A DNA stretch of 64,000 bases, from assembly GCA_035430165.1 (NCBI GenBank), contig DAOMGE010000008.1:14180-78179 (forward strand). Reading direction: 5' to 3'. Made by a program: the position numbers and the translations under genes. The notes beneath the pieces are model-generated. The model saw only the letters and a list, made by a program, of their open reading frames with translations. It was not told the origin of the DNA and did not search any database. This document shows, one piece after another, positions 36,566 through 46,538 of the stretch. Positions within the stretch are counted from its first letter, which is position 1, and each line of letters begins with the position of its first letter. The stretch is from UBA7239 sp035430165 (lineage in GTDB: Bacteria > Pseudomonadota > Gammaproteobacteria > Pseudomonadales > UBA7239).

Positions 36566-39500
36566 TCAGGGCTTGGTGATTTCCAGTGCTGCCGGTTTGC
36601 CGCGACCTTGTACCGTCGGTTCATACATCGCCTCGGCATAGGGCGGTGGCCCCTGGAATTTACCGGCGTTGATCGCACGCACGCGCACGACATAGGTTTG
36701 TGCATCGTGCGATGCAGTGCCGTACAGGACAATCCGGTCATCGCGAATATCCGCGTATTCCGGTTGCCATGTACTGCGGCCAGCGACACTGGCAGTGGCT
36801 GCTTGTGAAATGCGGTTACTGCCGGCATTGCTGGCTACAGGTTCGCTGCCATCCGCGGCTTCGCTGTTGTTATTTCCGCTTTCACCCGAATCGCTGGTCG
36901 ATTCATTCCCGCCACCGGCCGACGCTACCGGATCAGAAACAGGAGGCTGTACCACAGGCTCTACACCACCGGGCAACAGGTCAACCAATGCAATCTGGCT
37001 GATGCTGTTACGATCGGTAGAGCGGATGCGCAATTGCACCAGAAATTCATCGCCGATTCTTGTTTGTACCAACGGCTTGCCATTGAGATCCTGGTATTCG
37101 CTGACCACTTCGAGACCTTGCGTCATTGCGTCTTGTGGCACCGCGTGATCAAAACCGGATTCGCTCATCAGGTAAAACGCAAAAGGCCCGTCTGTTTTGG
37201 TAACCGTGACGCTTTGTGTACCAGACGGCATGGATGCGCGTGGTGGTTTGCCTTCCATCGCCAGCAACAATGTCTGCTTGTCTTTCAGCAAGGCTTTTGC
37301 ATCGACCTTGCCGCCATTTGCCGCGACTTTCGTGCCATACAAGTCAATGGCGCGAATCATATTGGCGGCAGAGAGCGAGTGATAATTGTTATGGCTGATG
37401 CGATCACCAAAACTGTCCAGCACCGTCGCAGGCACTTTATCGAGCATGTCGGGAAAGTGACGCGCAAGCAGCGTCAGCAATTCCGTGTCATGCACCAGGG
37501 AATCGTAGTACGTGCCGTAAAGACCGGCTTCGTTGTTGATACCGCGCCACGGCACGCCCTTGACCAGCGCGCGAGCCACGTCATCCTGTTTCAATAACAT
37601 ATGGCTGGATGCGAGATACGCCGCCGTGATGTCGGTTTTCCATTCCTTGCTGTGATACGTGTTCAACTGATCCGTAATGGAAGCCAGGATGCGCGTGGTG
37701 GTCTTGCCTTGCCGGGTCAACAGATAAGCGGCATAGGCGCGTGCGCGCATTTCTTCCATGTCATCGTTTGGCTGGTTCGCCATCACTTCCAGAAAGCCGG
37801 ATGCACGATCAAGCATATCTTGCGGCACGGGATAACCGCGTTCACGTGCTTCCAGCAGGAAGTCGGTAGCATAGGCCGTCACAACCGGAATCACGATCGG
37901 GTTAGCGGCCCATAAACCAAAACCACCTTGTTCATTCTGGCGCTGGCGCAAGATCGAAATGGCATTGTTGATAGCTGGCGAATGTGCTGCCTTGAGATCA
38001 GCCGGTTGCTCGAAAACCAGATCGGGCAGGGCGCGTGACACCAGCTGTTCCGTACAGGCGTAGGCATAATTTTCGAGGTAATTACTGAGGCCACGCATCC
38101 ACACCATCGGAGACAGGTCGACGCCGAATTCCGCCTTGCGCAATTGCTCGTGCAAATCGCGTGTGACGCCAATATCCAGCGAGGATTTATCGGTACGACC
38201 CACACTTAACTGTGTTCGGTATGGCACAGCCGGCCGCACCGATGTGGTTTCATGCAAATGCATCACAGCGATGTCTGCCGTTGCCGTGACAGGATTTGCA
38301 GCAGTGCGCGTTTCTGCCGTGAAATACATATCCGCAGAACCGAGTTTATCGGTACCCTTGAGTCGGAATTCTGCCACGGCCTCATGCTGCGGTTCGATAT
38401 CAACCGTCACTTTTGCATCAGATGCCACCGTCAATCCTTCACTGGTTTTCAGTGAAAGGGTAACGGTGCGCTTTTCCGCCAGATTGTTGTAAATCCCGCT
38501 GGTTACCAGCACTTCATCATTCGGCGCAATGAACGCCGGTATATTCGGCGTCAGCACCAGTGGGCCGCGCACTTCCGTCGCACCGGTGTACACACCGATT
38601 CTTGCCGGTGTTGCAGCCACGGCAATGATGCGCAATTTGCCGTTGAAACTTTCCGGCACCGGGTAATTGAAAGTCTGCGTACCGGCGGGCACATCCACCA
38701 GACCGGACCAGTAAACCGCCGGTGCCTGGTGTTTGCGCTTGAACGGATTCAGCTGCCGCTGCAAGGCACCTTCGCCATCACCACCGGCTGCTGCATTCAT
38801 CAGCTGTGTAAATTCCGGAAGGATGAGGTCGAGAATTTGTGACGTCGATACTTCCAGCGCGCGTTTCTGGAAAAAGAACGCGAGCGGATCGGGATTCTTG
38901 TAAGCCGCCACTTGCAGGATGCCTTCATCAATCGCAAACAGTGCGATGCGTGATGGTTCACTCGCCGTCAGCCTGAACGCAATATTGTCACCGGGCAATA
39001 CCGTTGCAGGTGCGTCAACTTTCACATCGAGTCGCCGCGCATCCAGTGAAATACTGAATGGCACCACACCGTAAGACAGCGGGCTCATATACACCTCGGG
39101 CGAGGAGGGATCCCGCACAAATTGCACATTCACGTACGCATTGCCTTCCACCGTGTCCGGCACGGTAATGGTTTGCACACTGTTGGTGGTGTCGGCACGA
39201 AACCACTGGTAGGCATAGATCTTGTCTTTCTCGATGGTGATCAGGCCTGAACCGGTGTAAGGCGCCCGCACATTGATCTCGATGGTTTCGCCCGGCCCGT
39301 AACTTTTCTTGCTGAGCTTGAGTTGTAATTCAGCATTGCGTTCCAGGGAGCGCGTGACATTACCTTGTCCGGCAACACTGAAGCGCACTTCATTAAGCGT
39401 ATTGCCGTCAGCATCCTTGATCAGGTAGGCGAAGTCGCCAGGCTCGTTGGTGGGCAAGGGCAGATCCTGTCCGCCTTTTGCCACTGTAAACGGCTTGTTA

Positions 39501-42500
39501 TCCAGCAGGATATCCTTGCGGCGTGATTCAAACTTGAATGTGCCATTGCGCTGTTTGACGAGTACCGACACATACCGGTATTCGTAAAAGTTGAGTGACA
39601 AGCCGTCAGCCGCCACAGGTTCGAGTGACGGATTGATTGCCAGTACATTCACCTTGCGCACAGCATTCTTGCTGACATAGGTGAGCGTGTCTTCCGATTT
39701 GATGCCGAGCAGGAACGGTGCGCTGGATACCAGCATCGATTTTTCTGCCTGCACATTGCGGCCGCCTTCGGCTTCAAAAACCTGCGCCAGCAAATTCAAT
39801 TGGTAGGTGGATTTCGCAAAACGCTTCAGGTCAAAATCCAGCGTCGCCTCACCCTTGTCATCCGTTGTGGTCGGTTGCAGGTGTTCCTGCACGCTGTTCT
39901 TGACGACATCGCCGATATAGAAATGGTGATCAGGGTAGCGGGGGAACGCCGGGAAAACAGGATCAAGGCTGAATTCAGCTTTCACTGTTCGACCAGAGGC
40001 CGGCGCACCAAACAGGTGGCGTGCCCTCACCAGGCCTTTCACGTCTTGCGGTTTGATCCAGCCCTGCACCGGCAGTTCGGACAAACTGGCATCGACCTTC
40101 ATGCGATCCGGTTCGAAATCGCGCACCGTAAAGCGTGTACTGCCCAGATGGGTGCGGTAATGGTTGCTCTCGATCAGGTAAAGGTTGGCCTGGTATTCAC
40201 CGGCGGGGGCTACCTCGCTGCTGGTGAAATCCACGGCGTCAAAGCCACTGTCTGACAAGGCAATATTGTTGTGCTGCGTCATCGCGCCGCGAGGATCGGT
40301 AATATCCAGTTCCAGTGGCAGGCCTTTCAGCTGGCCGAGCCAGTCAGCTGTCCGCACCAGCAATTGCACGTGTGCCGTTTCACCGGGGCGATAAAGTCCG
40401 CGATCGGTAAACAGATACGCAGACAACTGGTTTTTTGCAGTGGCATTGGACAAGCCACCAATATCAAAACGGGAAAAACCCAGTGAACGGTTCCTGTCAT
40501 TGATGGGTAAGAACGACAGATCATTACCCTTGCTGACCAGATACATCAACGGCGTTTTTTCACGGGTAAATTCGCCCATTTTCGGGAAGCTGACATGGCC
40601 GTTGCTATCGGTAACACCCGCCTGGACATCAAGGCCGTTCTTGCCGATTACCCTGACGTTGGCACCGTCTACCGGCTTGCCGGTAGACAACGACTGCACA
40701 AACACATCCTGCGACTGATCCAGTGAACGCTTGGTGATAATGCCAAGGTCTGTTACCAGCACAAAGCGCAGGTCATCCGTGTGCTCGCTGTCATGGTTGC
40801 CGTAGTTTTCGTTTCCTTCGTCATCACTGTTCTCGCTATAGGAATAGTAGTAGCGATTGTGTTCAAACGTGCGATTGACATTTGCTTCATCATTGGTCAG
40901 GTGCAGGACAAATATTCCCTTGCGGCCGCCTTCAGCATTCAGGTATTTGCCAAGATCCACGTGATCGTAAATCGTGTTGCCGTTATCCGCTGATTGCGAC
41001 AGTTCAATGGTTTGTTTATCGCGTTCCACCAGTCTGTCAAAATCATCTTCCGACATGGAGGGATGGGCAAATGAACCCTGGTTCTGGCCAACCAGATGGT
41101 GCAATTGTTCAGGCAGGATACGCGCAATTTCGACCCTCGCACGTTTGACGCCCCGTGACATGAAACCGATTTTCTTTTCGCCATTCAGGTTCAGCAATGC
41201 GCCGCTGGACAGCATGTGCAAGGCTTTCGGATATTCCTGCAAGCTGAAAACACTCGCCGTCGGTTTTTTCGCGATATAGCCGGCAGTGGATTCAATGTTT
41301 TCCGCCACGCGGACATAGACAGAACGGTTGACCGGCGCCTTGAACCGGAAGGCGTGGTGCTGGTTCAGGGGTTCCATGCTCGGCACATGAGCCAGCACCA
41401 GCGGCTGGGCATTTTTCAACACGGTTTCAGTTACGTCGGTTTCAGACCAGTATTCGCCGCCATGCCCGTTATCGACGGGCAACAACCAGGCCTTTACCTT
41501 GTCGCGTATTTTTTCGTCGGCAACCGGGTGGCTGCTGTCGACGGTCAGGATCTGTTGCGGTTCGTCTTTTTCATTGTTGGCAAAGCCACTCTGGATGTTG
41601 TCAAACGTCAAACGATAGCGGCCAGTGACACTGATACTGGTTTCCAGTGCCTCCGCTGTTTTATTGCCGCCCAGATTGCTGGCAACGTTCTTGTCGATAT
41701 GCAGTGTCAACGGCACCGTTTCCAGTGGCATGGCCAGTGGCAGTGAATGGATATACGCATTCAGTTTTTGCTTGTCGAAAGTCAGCGTGAAGGCGGCCTG
41801 CCTGGTATCGCGAGCATCACGGAATTGCAGGCCTTCACCGGGAATGAGCGTGATACGGCTGCGGAGTGAATCCTCATCGACCGGATGCGAGAAATGCACG
41901 GTGGCAACAAGTTTCTTCAGGGTGCTGTCTGTAGGATCCTGGTAAAAACTGCTTTCCGAAATCTTGGCGCTGAACGCGGCGGTCTTGAAATGATCGCTGT
42001 AATTTTCCAGCAATGTACCCGGTGTCAACCAGCCTTTTTTTGCCAGCGTGACGTCGTAATACCCATCCACTGGCCAATCCGAATCCGGTTTGAAGCGCAA
42101 TACACGATCATTGACCCATGTCCATTTGCCGGCTTTTTGCGGTGCAATGTCAATACCGCGGGTCACAGGTTTCTCGATCTGGTCGAGTGGCGCCACCGAT
42201 TCGCTAAAACGGATTTCAAGCACATCAACTTGCGGTGCATTGCCGGAATAATCGGTCAGGGATGGCGCACTGATGCTGTAATGTACGGTGTGTGGCTGGG
42301 GTAAATGCTTGTACCAGTACCAGCCATAAACGCTGCTGGCACCTGTCAGCAGTATGCCACTCACCGTGCCGGCGGCGCGGCGCGGATTGTTTGCTGCCCA
42401 GCCTTTTATTTGCGACAAGTACCCGTGCAGGCTTACTGCCCAGGCAGGGGCATGCCAGTCAATTTTTCCGAACAGGACTTCTGCCCACCACGCGCCGCAT

Positions 42501-42574
42501 TGCCACAGAAATAGCAACAACGAAAACAGGATGGAGAAAATCATCTTGAAGGGGAGGAGTAAAATTTTTAACAC
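36566..42574 (-). CDS. Bacterial alpha-2-macroglobulin (YfhM-like)
   Basis: A 2002-residue periplasmic protease-trapping protein. It contains MG-type beta domains, a bait-region area and a thioester domain with C-T-E-Q in NYAYACTEQLVSRALP, so the reactive thioester should form. Unlike the E. coli lipoprotein, I see no lipobox. The N-terminus has hydrophobic segments at about 5-25 and 67-88 instead, so anchoring is probably by membrane helices. Two low-complexity stretches stand out: an acidic one (SENSDDEGNENYGNHDSE) and a Ser/Gly/Asn-rich one near the C-terminus. It is directly followed by pbpC and probably forms an operon with it. Confidence 0.93.
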   Translation of the reverse strand: MLKILLLPFKMIFSILFSLLLFLWQCGAWWAEVLFGKIDWHAPAWAVSLHGYLSQIKGWAANNPRRAAGTVSGILLTGASSVYGWYWYKHLPQPHTVHYSISAPSLTDYSGNAPQVDVLEIRFSESVAPLDQIEKPVTRGIDIAPQKAGKWTWVNDRVLRFKPDSDWPVDGYYDVTLAKKGWLTPGTLLENYSDHFKTAAFSAKISESSFYQDPTDSTLKKLVATVHFSHPVDEDSLRSRITLIPGEGLQFRDARDTRQAAFTLTFDKQKLNAYIHSLPLAMPLETVPLTLHIDKNVASNLGGNKTAEALETSISVTGRYRLTFDNIQSGFANNEKDEPQQILTVDSSHPVADEKIRDKVKAWLLPVDNGHGGEYWSETDVTETVLKNAQPLVLAHVPSMEPLNQHHAFRFKAPVNRSVYVRVAENIESTAGYIAKKPTASVFSLQEYPKALHMLSSGALLNLNGEKKIGFMSRGVKRARVEIARILPEQLHHLVGQNQGSFAHPSMSEDDFDRLVERDKQTIELSQSADNGNTIYDHVDLGKYLNAEGGRKGIFVLHLTNDEANVNRTFEHNRYYYSYSENSDDEGNENYGNHDSEHTDDLRFVLVTDLGIITKRSLDQSQDVFVQSLSTGKPVDGANVRVIGKNGLDVQAGVTDSNGHVSFPKMGEFTREKTPLMYLVSKGNDLSFLPINDRNRSLGFSRFDIGGLSNATAKNQLSAYLFTDRGLYRPGETAHVQLLVRTADWLGQLKGLPLELDITDPRGAMTQHNNIALSDSGFDAVDFTSSEVAPAGEYQANLYLIESNHYRTHLGSTRFTVRDFEPDRMKVDASLSELPVQGWIKPQDVKGLVRARHLFGAPASGRTVKAEFSLDPVFPAFPRYPDHHFYIGDVVKNSVQEHLQPTTTDDKGEATLDFDLKRFAKSTYQLNLLAQVFEAEGGRNVQAEKSMLVSSAPFLLGIKSEDTLTYVSKNAVRKVNVLAINPSLEPVAADGLSLNFYEYRYVSVLVKQRNGTFKFESRRKDILLDNKPFTVAKGGQDLPLPTNEPGDFAYLIKDADGNTLNEVRFSVAGQGNVTRSLERNAELQLKLSKKSYGPGETIEINVRAPYTGSGLITIEKDKIYAYQWFRADTTNSVQTITVPDTVEGNAYVNVQFVRDPSSPEVYMSPLSYGVVPFSISLDARRLDVKVDAPATVLPGDNIAFRLTASEPSRIALFAIDEGILQVAAYKNPDPLAFFFQKRALEVSTSQILDLILPEFTQLMNAAAGGDGEGALQRQLNPFKRKHQAPAVYWSGLVDVPAGTQTFNYPVPESFNGKLRIIAVAATPARIGVYTGATEVRGPLVLTPNIPAFIAPNDEVLVTSGIYNNLAEKRTVTLSLKTSEGLTVASDAKVTVDIEPQHEAVAEFRLKGTDKLGSADMYFTAETRTAANPVTATADIAVMHLHETTSVRPAVPYRTQLSVGRTDKSSLDIGVTRDLHEQLRKAEFGVDLSPMVWMRGLSNYLENYAYACTEQLVSRALPDLVFEQPADLKAAHSPAINNAISILRQRQNEQGGFGLWAANPIVIPVVTAYATDFLLEARERGYPVPQDMLDRASGFLEVMANQPNDDMEEMRARAYAAYLLTRQGKTTTRILASITDQLNTYHSKEWKTDITAAYLASSHMLLKQDDVARALVKGVPWRGINNEAGLYGTYYDSLVHDTELLTLLARHFPDMLDKVPATVLDSFGDRISHNNYHSLSAANMIRAIDLYGTKVAANGGKVDAKALLKDKQTLLLAMEGKPPRASMPSGTQSVTVTKTDGPFAFYLMSESGFDHAVPQDAMTQGLEVVSEYQDLNGKPLVQTRIGDEFLVQLRIRSTDRNSISQIALVDLLPGGVEPVVQPPVSDPVASAGGGNESTSDSGESGNNNSEAADGSEPVASNAGSNRISQAATASVAGRSTWQPEYADIRDDRIVLYGTASHDAQTYVVRVRAINAGKFQGPPPYAEAMYEPTVQGRGKPAALEITKP

Positions 42575-42793
42575 AGGTATTCCTTACCGTTGCCTGGATG
42601 GCTTGCCGGTCTGGCGAGAGAGAAGGGGTGTGGCTACAGCATGAAGCCGACAAGGATTCTAGCACGCTTTATTTCTGCAAAATGGCAGGAAGCAATCGCT
42701 GAAAAAAATATTTTCCAGGATGGCTGTGTTCCTGTTTGCCTGCAGGTTTTTGCCCCATAATGCACGACGCCCCAACATCCCGGAGTGCTCCGT

Positions 42794-43810
42794 TTGTATT
42801 CCCTGTTACGCCCCTTATTGTTTTCACTGGATGCTGAAAAAGCCCACCACATCACGCTGCAAGGCATGGCATTTGCCCACAAGTCAGGCTTGTTGGCACT
42901 GTATGCGGGTAAACCGGTAGTCGACCCCGTCACCGTCTTCGGTATCCGTTTCCCGAATCGCGTCGGTCTTGCTGCCGGTCTCGACAAGAATGCCGATTAT
43001 ATCGATGCACTTGGTGCGCTCGGTTTCGGTTTTGTTGAAGTCGGGACCATCACACCGCGGCCCCAACCCGGCAATCCACAACCACGATTATTCCGTGCCG
43101 TGGCGCAACACGGCATCGTCAATCGCATGGGATTCAATAATCTGGGTGTCGAACATCTGGTGCAGAAAATTCGCCAGCGTACCTACCAGGGTGTACTCGG
43201 TGTCAACATTGGCAAGAATGCCACGACACCGGTCGAGCATGCGCTCGATGATTATCTGTTCTGCCTGGATGCGGTGTATGCCGATTGCGATTACATCACG
43301 GTCAATCTCTCATCGCCTAACACACCGGGCCTGCGTGACCTGCAATTTGGCGAACCACTGCAGCGATTGCTGGATGGTTTGAAAAAACGCCAGCAACAAT
43401 TGCATACGCAGCATGGCAGCTATAAACCGCTGCTGGTAAAAATTGCGCCGGACCTGGCAACAGACGATATCGATAATATTGCAGAAACCTTTTTGCAATT
43501 GCAGATTGATGGCGTCATTGCCACCAACACCACCATCGACAAGACGGCGCTGGCAGGCACCGGCCTGGAAAACGAGGCGGGCGGTTTGAGTGGTGCTCCC
43601 GTTTACGAAAAATCGAATGCAGTCCTCAGGCACCTTGCGCAAAGACTCGATGGCAAGATGCCGTTAATCGGAGTCGGCGGCATTGAAAGCGGCATGCAGG
43701 CACAAGCCAAGATTGATGCAGGTGCATCACTGGTACAACTGTATTCCGGATTGATTTATCGCGGGCCGGATCTGGTTAAAGAATGCGCACAGACACTGGG
43801 AAAACCTTGA
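42794..43810 (+). CDS. pyrD: Dihydroorotate dehydrogenase (quinone, class 2)
   Basis: A membrane-associated flavoenzyme passing electrons from dihydroorotate to quinone, the fourth step of pyrimidine synthesis. The product is 338 residues, with GLAAGLDKNADYIDALGALGFGFVEVGTITPRPQPGN, the class 2 catalytic Ser in NLSSPNTPGLR, and IGVGGI for FMN phosphate. A GTG at 42785 is in frame, but a TTG at 42794 lies 8 nt after GGAG and yields MYSLLRPLLFSLDAEKAHH. That matches the usual PyrD N-terminus, so TTG is preferred. It is followed directly by rlmL. Confidence 0.94.
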   Translation: MYSLLRPLLFSLDAEKAHHITLQGMAFAHKSGLLALYAGKPVVDPVTVFGIRFPNRVGLAAGLDKNADYIDALGALGFGFVEVGTITPRPQPGNPQPRLFRAVAQHGIVNRMGFNNLGVEHLVQKIRQRTYQGVLGVNIGKNATTPVEHALDDYLFCLDAVYADCDYITVNLSSPNTPGLRDLQFGEPLQRLLDGLKKRQQQLHTQHGSYKPLLVKIAPDLATDDIDNIAETFLQLQIDGVIATNTTIDKTALAGTGLENEAGGLSGAPVYEKSNAVLRHLAQRLDGKMPLIGVGGIESGMQAQAKIDAGASLVQLYSGLIYRGPDLVKECAQTLGKP

Positions 43811-43811
43811 C

Positions 43812-46007
43812 ATGAAACCACTCCAGCTTGTCGCTACCTGCGCACGCGCACTCGAACCCTTGCTTGCAGAAGAACTGCAGGCAATGTTTGCGCAGGATGT
43901 GCTGCCCGGTGATCGTATTGTCACCTTCACTGCCAGCCCGGAAGTGATTTACCGCGTGCTACTCGGCACGCGCATTGCCAACCGTATCCTGCTGCCTGTC
44001 TGTACGGTTCCGGCCAGTGATGGCGATGAGCTTTACCACGGTTTGTGCCAGCAAAACTGGACGCCGTACCTGAATCCCGAACTGACATTCTGTGTCGATT
44101 TTATCGGCGAGTCCGACACCATTCGCAACAGTATGTACGGTGCAGTACGCGTCAAGGATGCGCTGGTTGATAGCACACGTGTCGGCAACAACCGCGCAAA
44201 CGTGGCGAAAGATAATCCGGATGTGCGTTTCAATGCCGTGTTGCTCTCAGATGGTAAACAGATCGACCGTGTGCAGGTGGCCATTGATCTCGGCAACGGC
44301 AGCCTGCACAAGCGCGGTTACCGCACGCAAGCGGGCGAAGCACCGCTGAAAGAAACGGTAGCAGCCGGCATGCTGATGCGCGCTGGTTGGCCAAAAATTG
44401 CTGAAGCGGGCGGAGCGCTGTTTGATCCGTTTTGTGGCAGTGGCACCATTTTGATCGAAGCCGCCTTGATGGCGGCGCGAATTCCCCCCGGTGTTTATCG
44501 CGAGCGCTGGGGTGTTTCACATTGCCCGTGGCACGATGAGGTGTTGTGGCAAGGGCTGTTGCAGGATGCCAGAAACCGGCTGCTGAATGTTGGCGCGACC
44601 GGCCTGCCGCGGATTGTCGGTGCCGACATGCTGACGACCGTGGTTAAAAAAGCCCACGCCAATATTGATCGTGCCGGTTTGTCCGAATTCATCACCGTCG
44701 AAGCGGAGCATGCCAATGACAGCATGCCGCCGCGTGCAAAAACCGGTTTATTGATCACCAACCCGCCTTACGGTGAACGGCTGGATGATGATCCGGATTT
44801 ACTCGGCCTCTATGCGCGCCTCGGTGAAAAAATGAGTGCCATGCATGGCTGGCATGCAGCAGTGTTGACCAGCCAGAAATTGCTCGCGCAATCGATTGGC
44901 CTGCGCAGCCATCGTTCCTATCGGTTTGATAATGGTGCGATTCCGTGTCGCCTGTATCTGTTCGAGTTGAATGAAAATAACAAATACAAACCGGTGTTGG
45001 CTGTCCGGCAAGATGACACCTGTGATGCAGCCAACCTGTCTGACAATGCGCGCATGCTGTTTAATCGTCTGCAAAAAAACCAGCAGAAACTGGCGCCTTG
45101 GCTGAAGCAACACCATATCAGTTGTTATCGCCTTTACGATGCCGACATGCCGGAATACGCGTTTGCCATTGATGTTTATCGCAATGAAGAGACTGGCCAG
45201 CAGCACGTTCACTTGCAGGAATATGCGCCGCCCAAAACCGTGGACGAGCAGGGCGCTGCACGCCGTCGTGAAGAAACACAACTCGCCGTATCGGCGGCGC
45301 TGGCATTACCGCTACATCGTGTGCATTTGAAAAAACGTGAACGCCAGAAAGGCGAGAGCCAGTACCAGAAGCGTGAACAGGCTGCAGACGACCAGCGTTT
45401 TCAGGTGAAAGAAAGCGGGCACACCTTCTGGGTCAACCTGGAAACCTACCTGGATACCGGCTTGTTCCTTGACACACGACCGGTGCGACAACTGATCGCC
45501 AGCAAGGCACGCGGCAAACGCTTCCTCAACCTGTTTGCCTACACCGCCAGCGCCACCGTTTATGCGGCGAAAGCGGGTGCCGCATCGTCACTGACGATTG
45601 ATATGTCGGCTACATATACCGACTGGTCACGCCACAATTTTGCCGCCAATGCCGTCGACACCCGCAAACACAAATTACTGACCGAAGATTGCCTGCAATG
45701 GCTGGAACAGGCGACAGAACAATTCGATCTGATCTATCTCGATCCACCCACCTTTTCCAACTCCAAACGCATGCAAGGCACATTTGATGTGCAACGTGAC
45801 CAGGTGAACCTGATCGGCTATGCGCTGGATCTGTTGAGTGACGATGGCGAACTGGTGTTTGTCACCAACCACCAGCGTTTCAAATTGCAGGAAGATGTGT
45901 TCCTGGATCACGGCTGGCAGCCAGAAAATATCACTACCGAAACGCTGGATCGGGATTTCCAGCGCAGTAACAAGATTCACCAGTGCTGGATTTTCAGAAG
46001 AACGTGA
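43812..46007 (+). CDS. rlmL: Bifunctional 23S rRNA m2G2445/m7G2069 methyltransferase
   Basis: A 731-residue fusion of two methyltransferases (RlmL and RlmK) that modify 23S rRNA. An N-terminal THUMP domain (about 60-155) is followed by the m2G methylase with GALFDPFCGSGTILIEAALMA and the catalytic NPPYGERL. A C-terminal m7G methylase has FLNLFAYTASATVYAAKAGA and LDPPTFSNSKRM. The full-length gammaproteobacterial form is intact. The ATG at 43812 begins right after the pyrD stop. Confidence 0.95.
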   Translation: MKPLQLVATCARALEPLLAEELQAMFAQDVLPGDRIVTFTASPEVIYRVLLGTRIANRILLPVCTVPASDGDELYHGLCQQNWTPYLNPELTFCVDFIGESDTIRNSMYGAVRVKDALVDSTRVGNNRANVAKDNPDVRFNAVLLSDGKQIDRVQVAIDLGNGSLHKRGYRTQAGEAPLKETVAAGMLMRAGWPKIAEAGGALFDPFCGSGTILIEAALMAARIPPGVYRERWGVSHCPWHDEVLWQGLLQDARNRLLNVGATGLPRIVGADMLTTVVKKAHANIDRAGLSEFITVEAEHANDSMPPRAKTGLLITNPPYGERLDDDPDLLGLYARLGEKMSAMHGWHAAVLTSQKLLAQSIGLRSHRSYRFDNGAIPCRLYLFELNENNKYKPVLAVRQDDTCDAANLSDNARMLFNRLQKNQQKLAPWLKQHHISCYRLYDADMPEYAFAIDVYRNEETGQQHVHLQEYAPPKTVDEQGAARRREETQLAVSAALALPLHRVHLKKRERQKGESQYQKREQAADDQRFQVKESGHTFWVNLETYLDTGLFLDTRPVRQLIASKARGKRFLNLFAYTASATVYAAKAGAASSLTIDMSATYTDWSRHNFAANAVDTRKHKLLTEDCLQWLEQATEQFDLIYLDPPTFSNSKRMQGTFDVQRDQVNLIGYALDLLSDDGELVFVTNHQRFKLQEDVFLDHGWQPENITTETLDRDFQRSNKIHQCWIFRRT

Positions 46008-46023
46008 AAATGAGTGCCCGATT

Positions 46024-46527
46024 TTATTGAACAGTGTTACTGGCAGCATCAGCATACCGCGCATAACCGTTTGCCAGCATCGCCAGTGCTTCTTCCATGT
46101 CGTCGGTTTTATCGGCAATACTCATCATCAACGCTTCATTGGATGCGTACACCTCGTGGCGGATGTGGCCCTTGTCACGCGCTTTGGCAAATATTGGTAA
46201 CAACGCAATGATACGTTGGCGGATGATGCCCATTTCCAGCGGATGCCGTGTGCTTTTGTTGGTTAACTGGTAAATATTCAGCATGAACGTGTACATCAGC
46301 GTTTCTTCCACACTATTGCCGGCGGCAAGTGAATGGATGGCGTGTCGCAACATGCTGCGGTCTGCCAACACTTCAATTGATACCATTTCGTTGGCTACGG
46401 CGAGATAGCCTGGCAATAATGCGTACACGTTCTGGTACGTGGCATCGTCCAGTTCGGTTTTGGCTGTGACGAGATAACCCACCAACAGGCGTTGTAGATG
46501 GGAATGGGTAGATGCAGTGTCTGTCAT
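46024..46527 (-). CDS. Uncharacterised helical protein
   Basis: A 167-residue protein that I do not recognise. It is predicted mostly alpha-helical, with no signal peptide or membrane span. It resembles neither an enzyme nor a DNA-binding domain by motif. It lies 11 bp downstream of the large membrane protein gene on the same strand and converges on rlmL. Codon use looks like that of its neighbours. Confidence 0.6.
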   Translation of the reverse strand: MTDTASTHSHLQRLLVGYLVTAKTELDDATYQNVYALLPGYLAVANEMVSIEVLADRSMLRHAIHSLAAGNSVEETLMYTFMLNIYQLTNKSTRHPLEMGIIRQRIIALLPIFAKARDKGHIRHEVYASNEALMMSIADKTDDMEEALAMLANGYARYADAASNTVQ

Positions 46528-46538
46528 GGGTATTTCCG

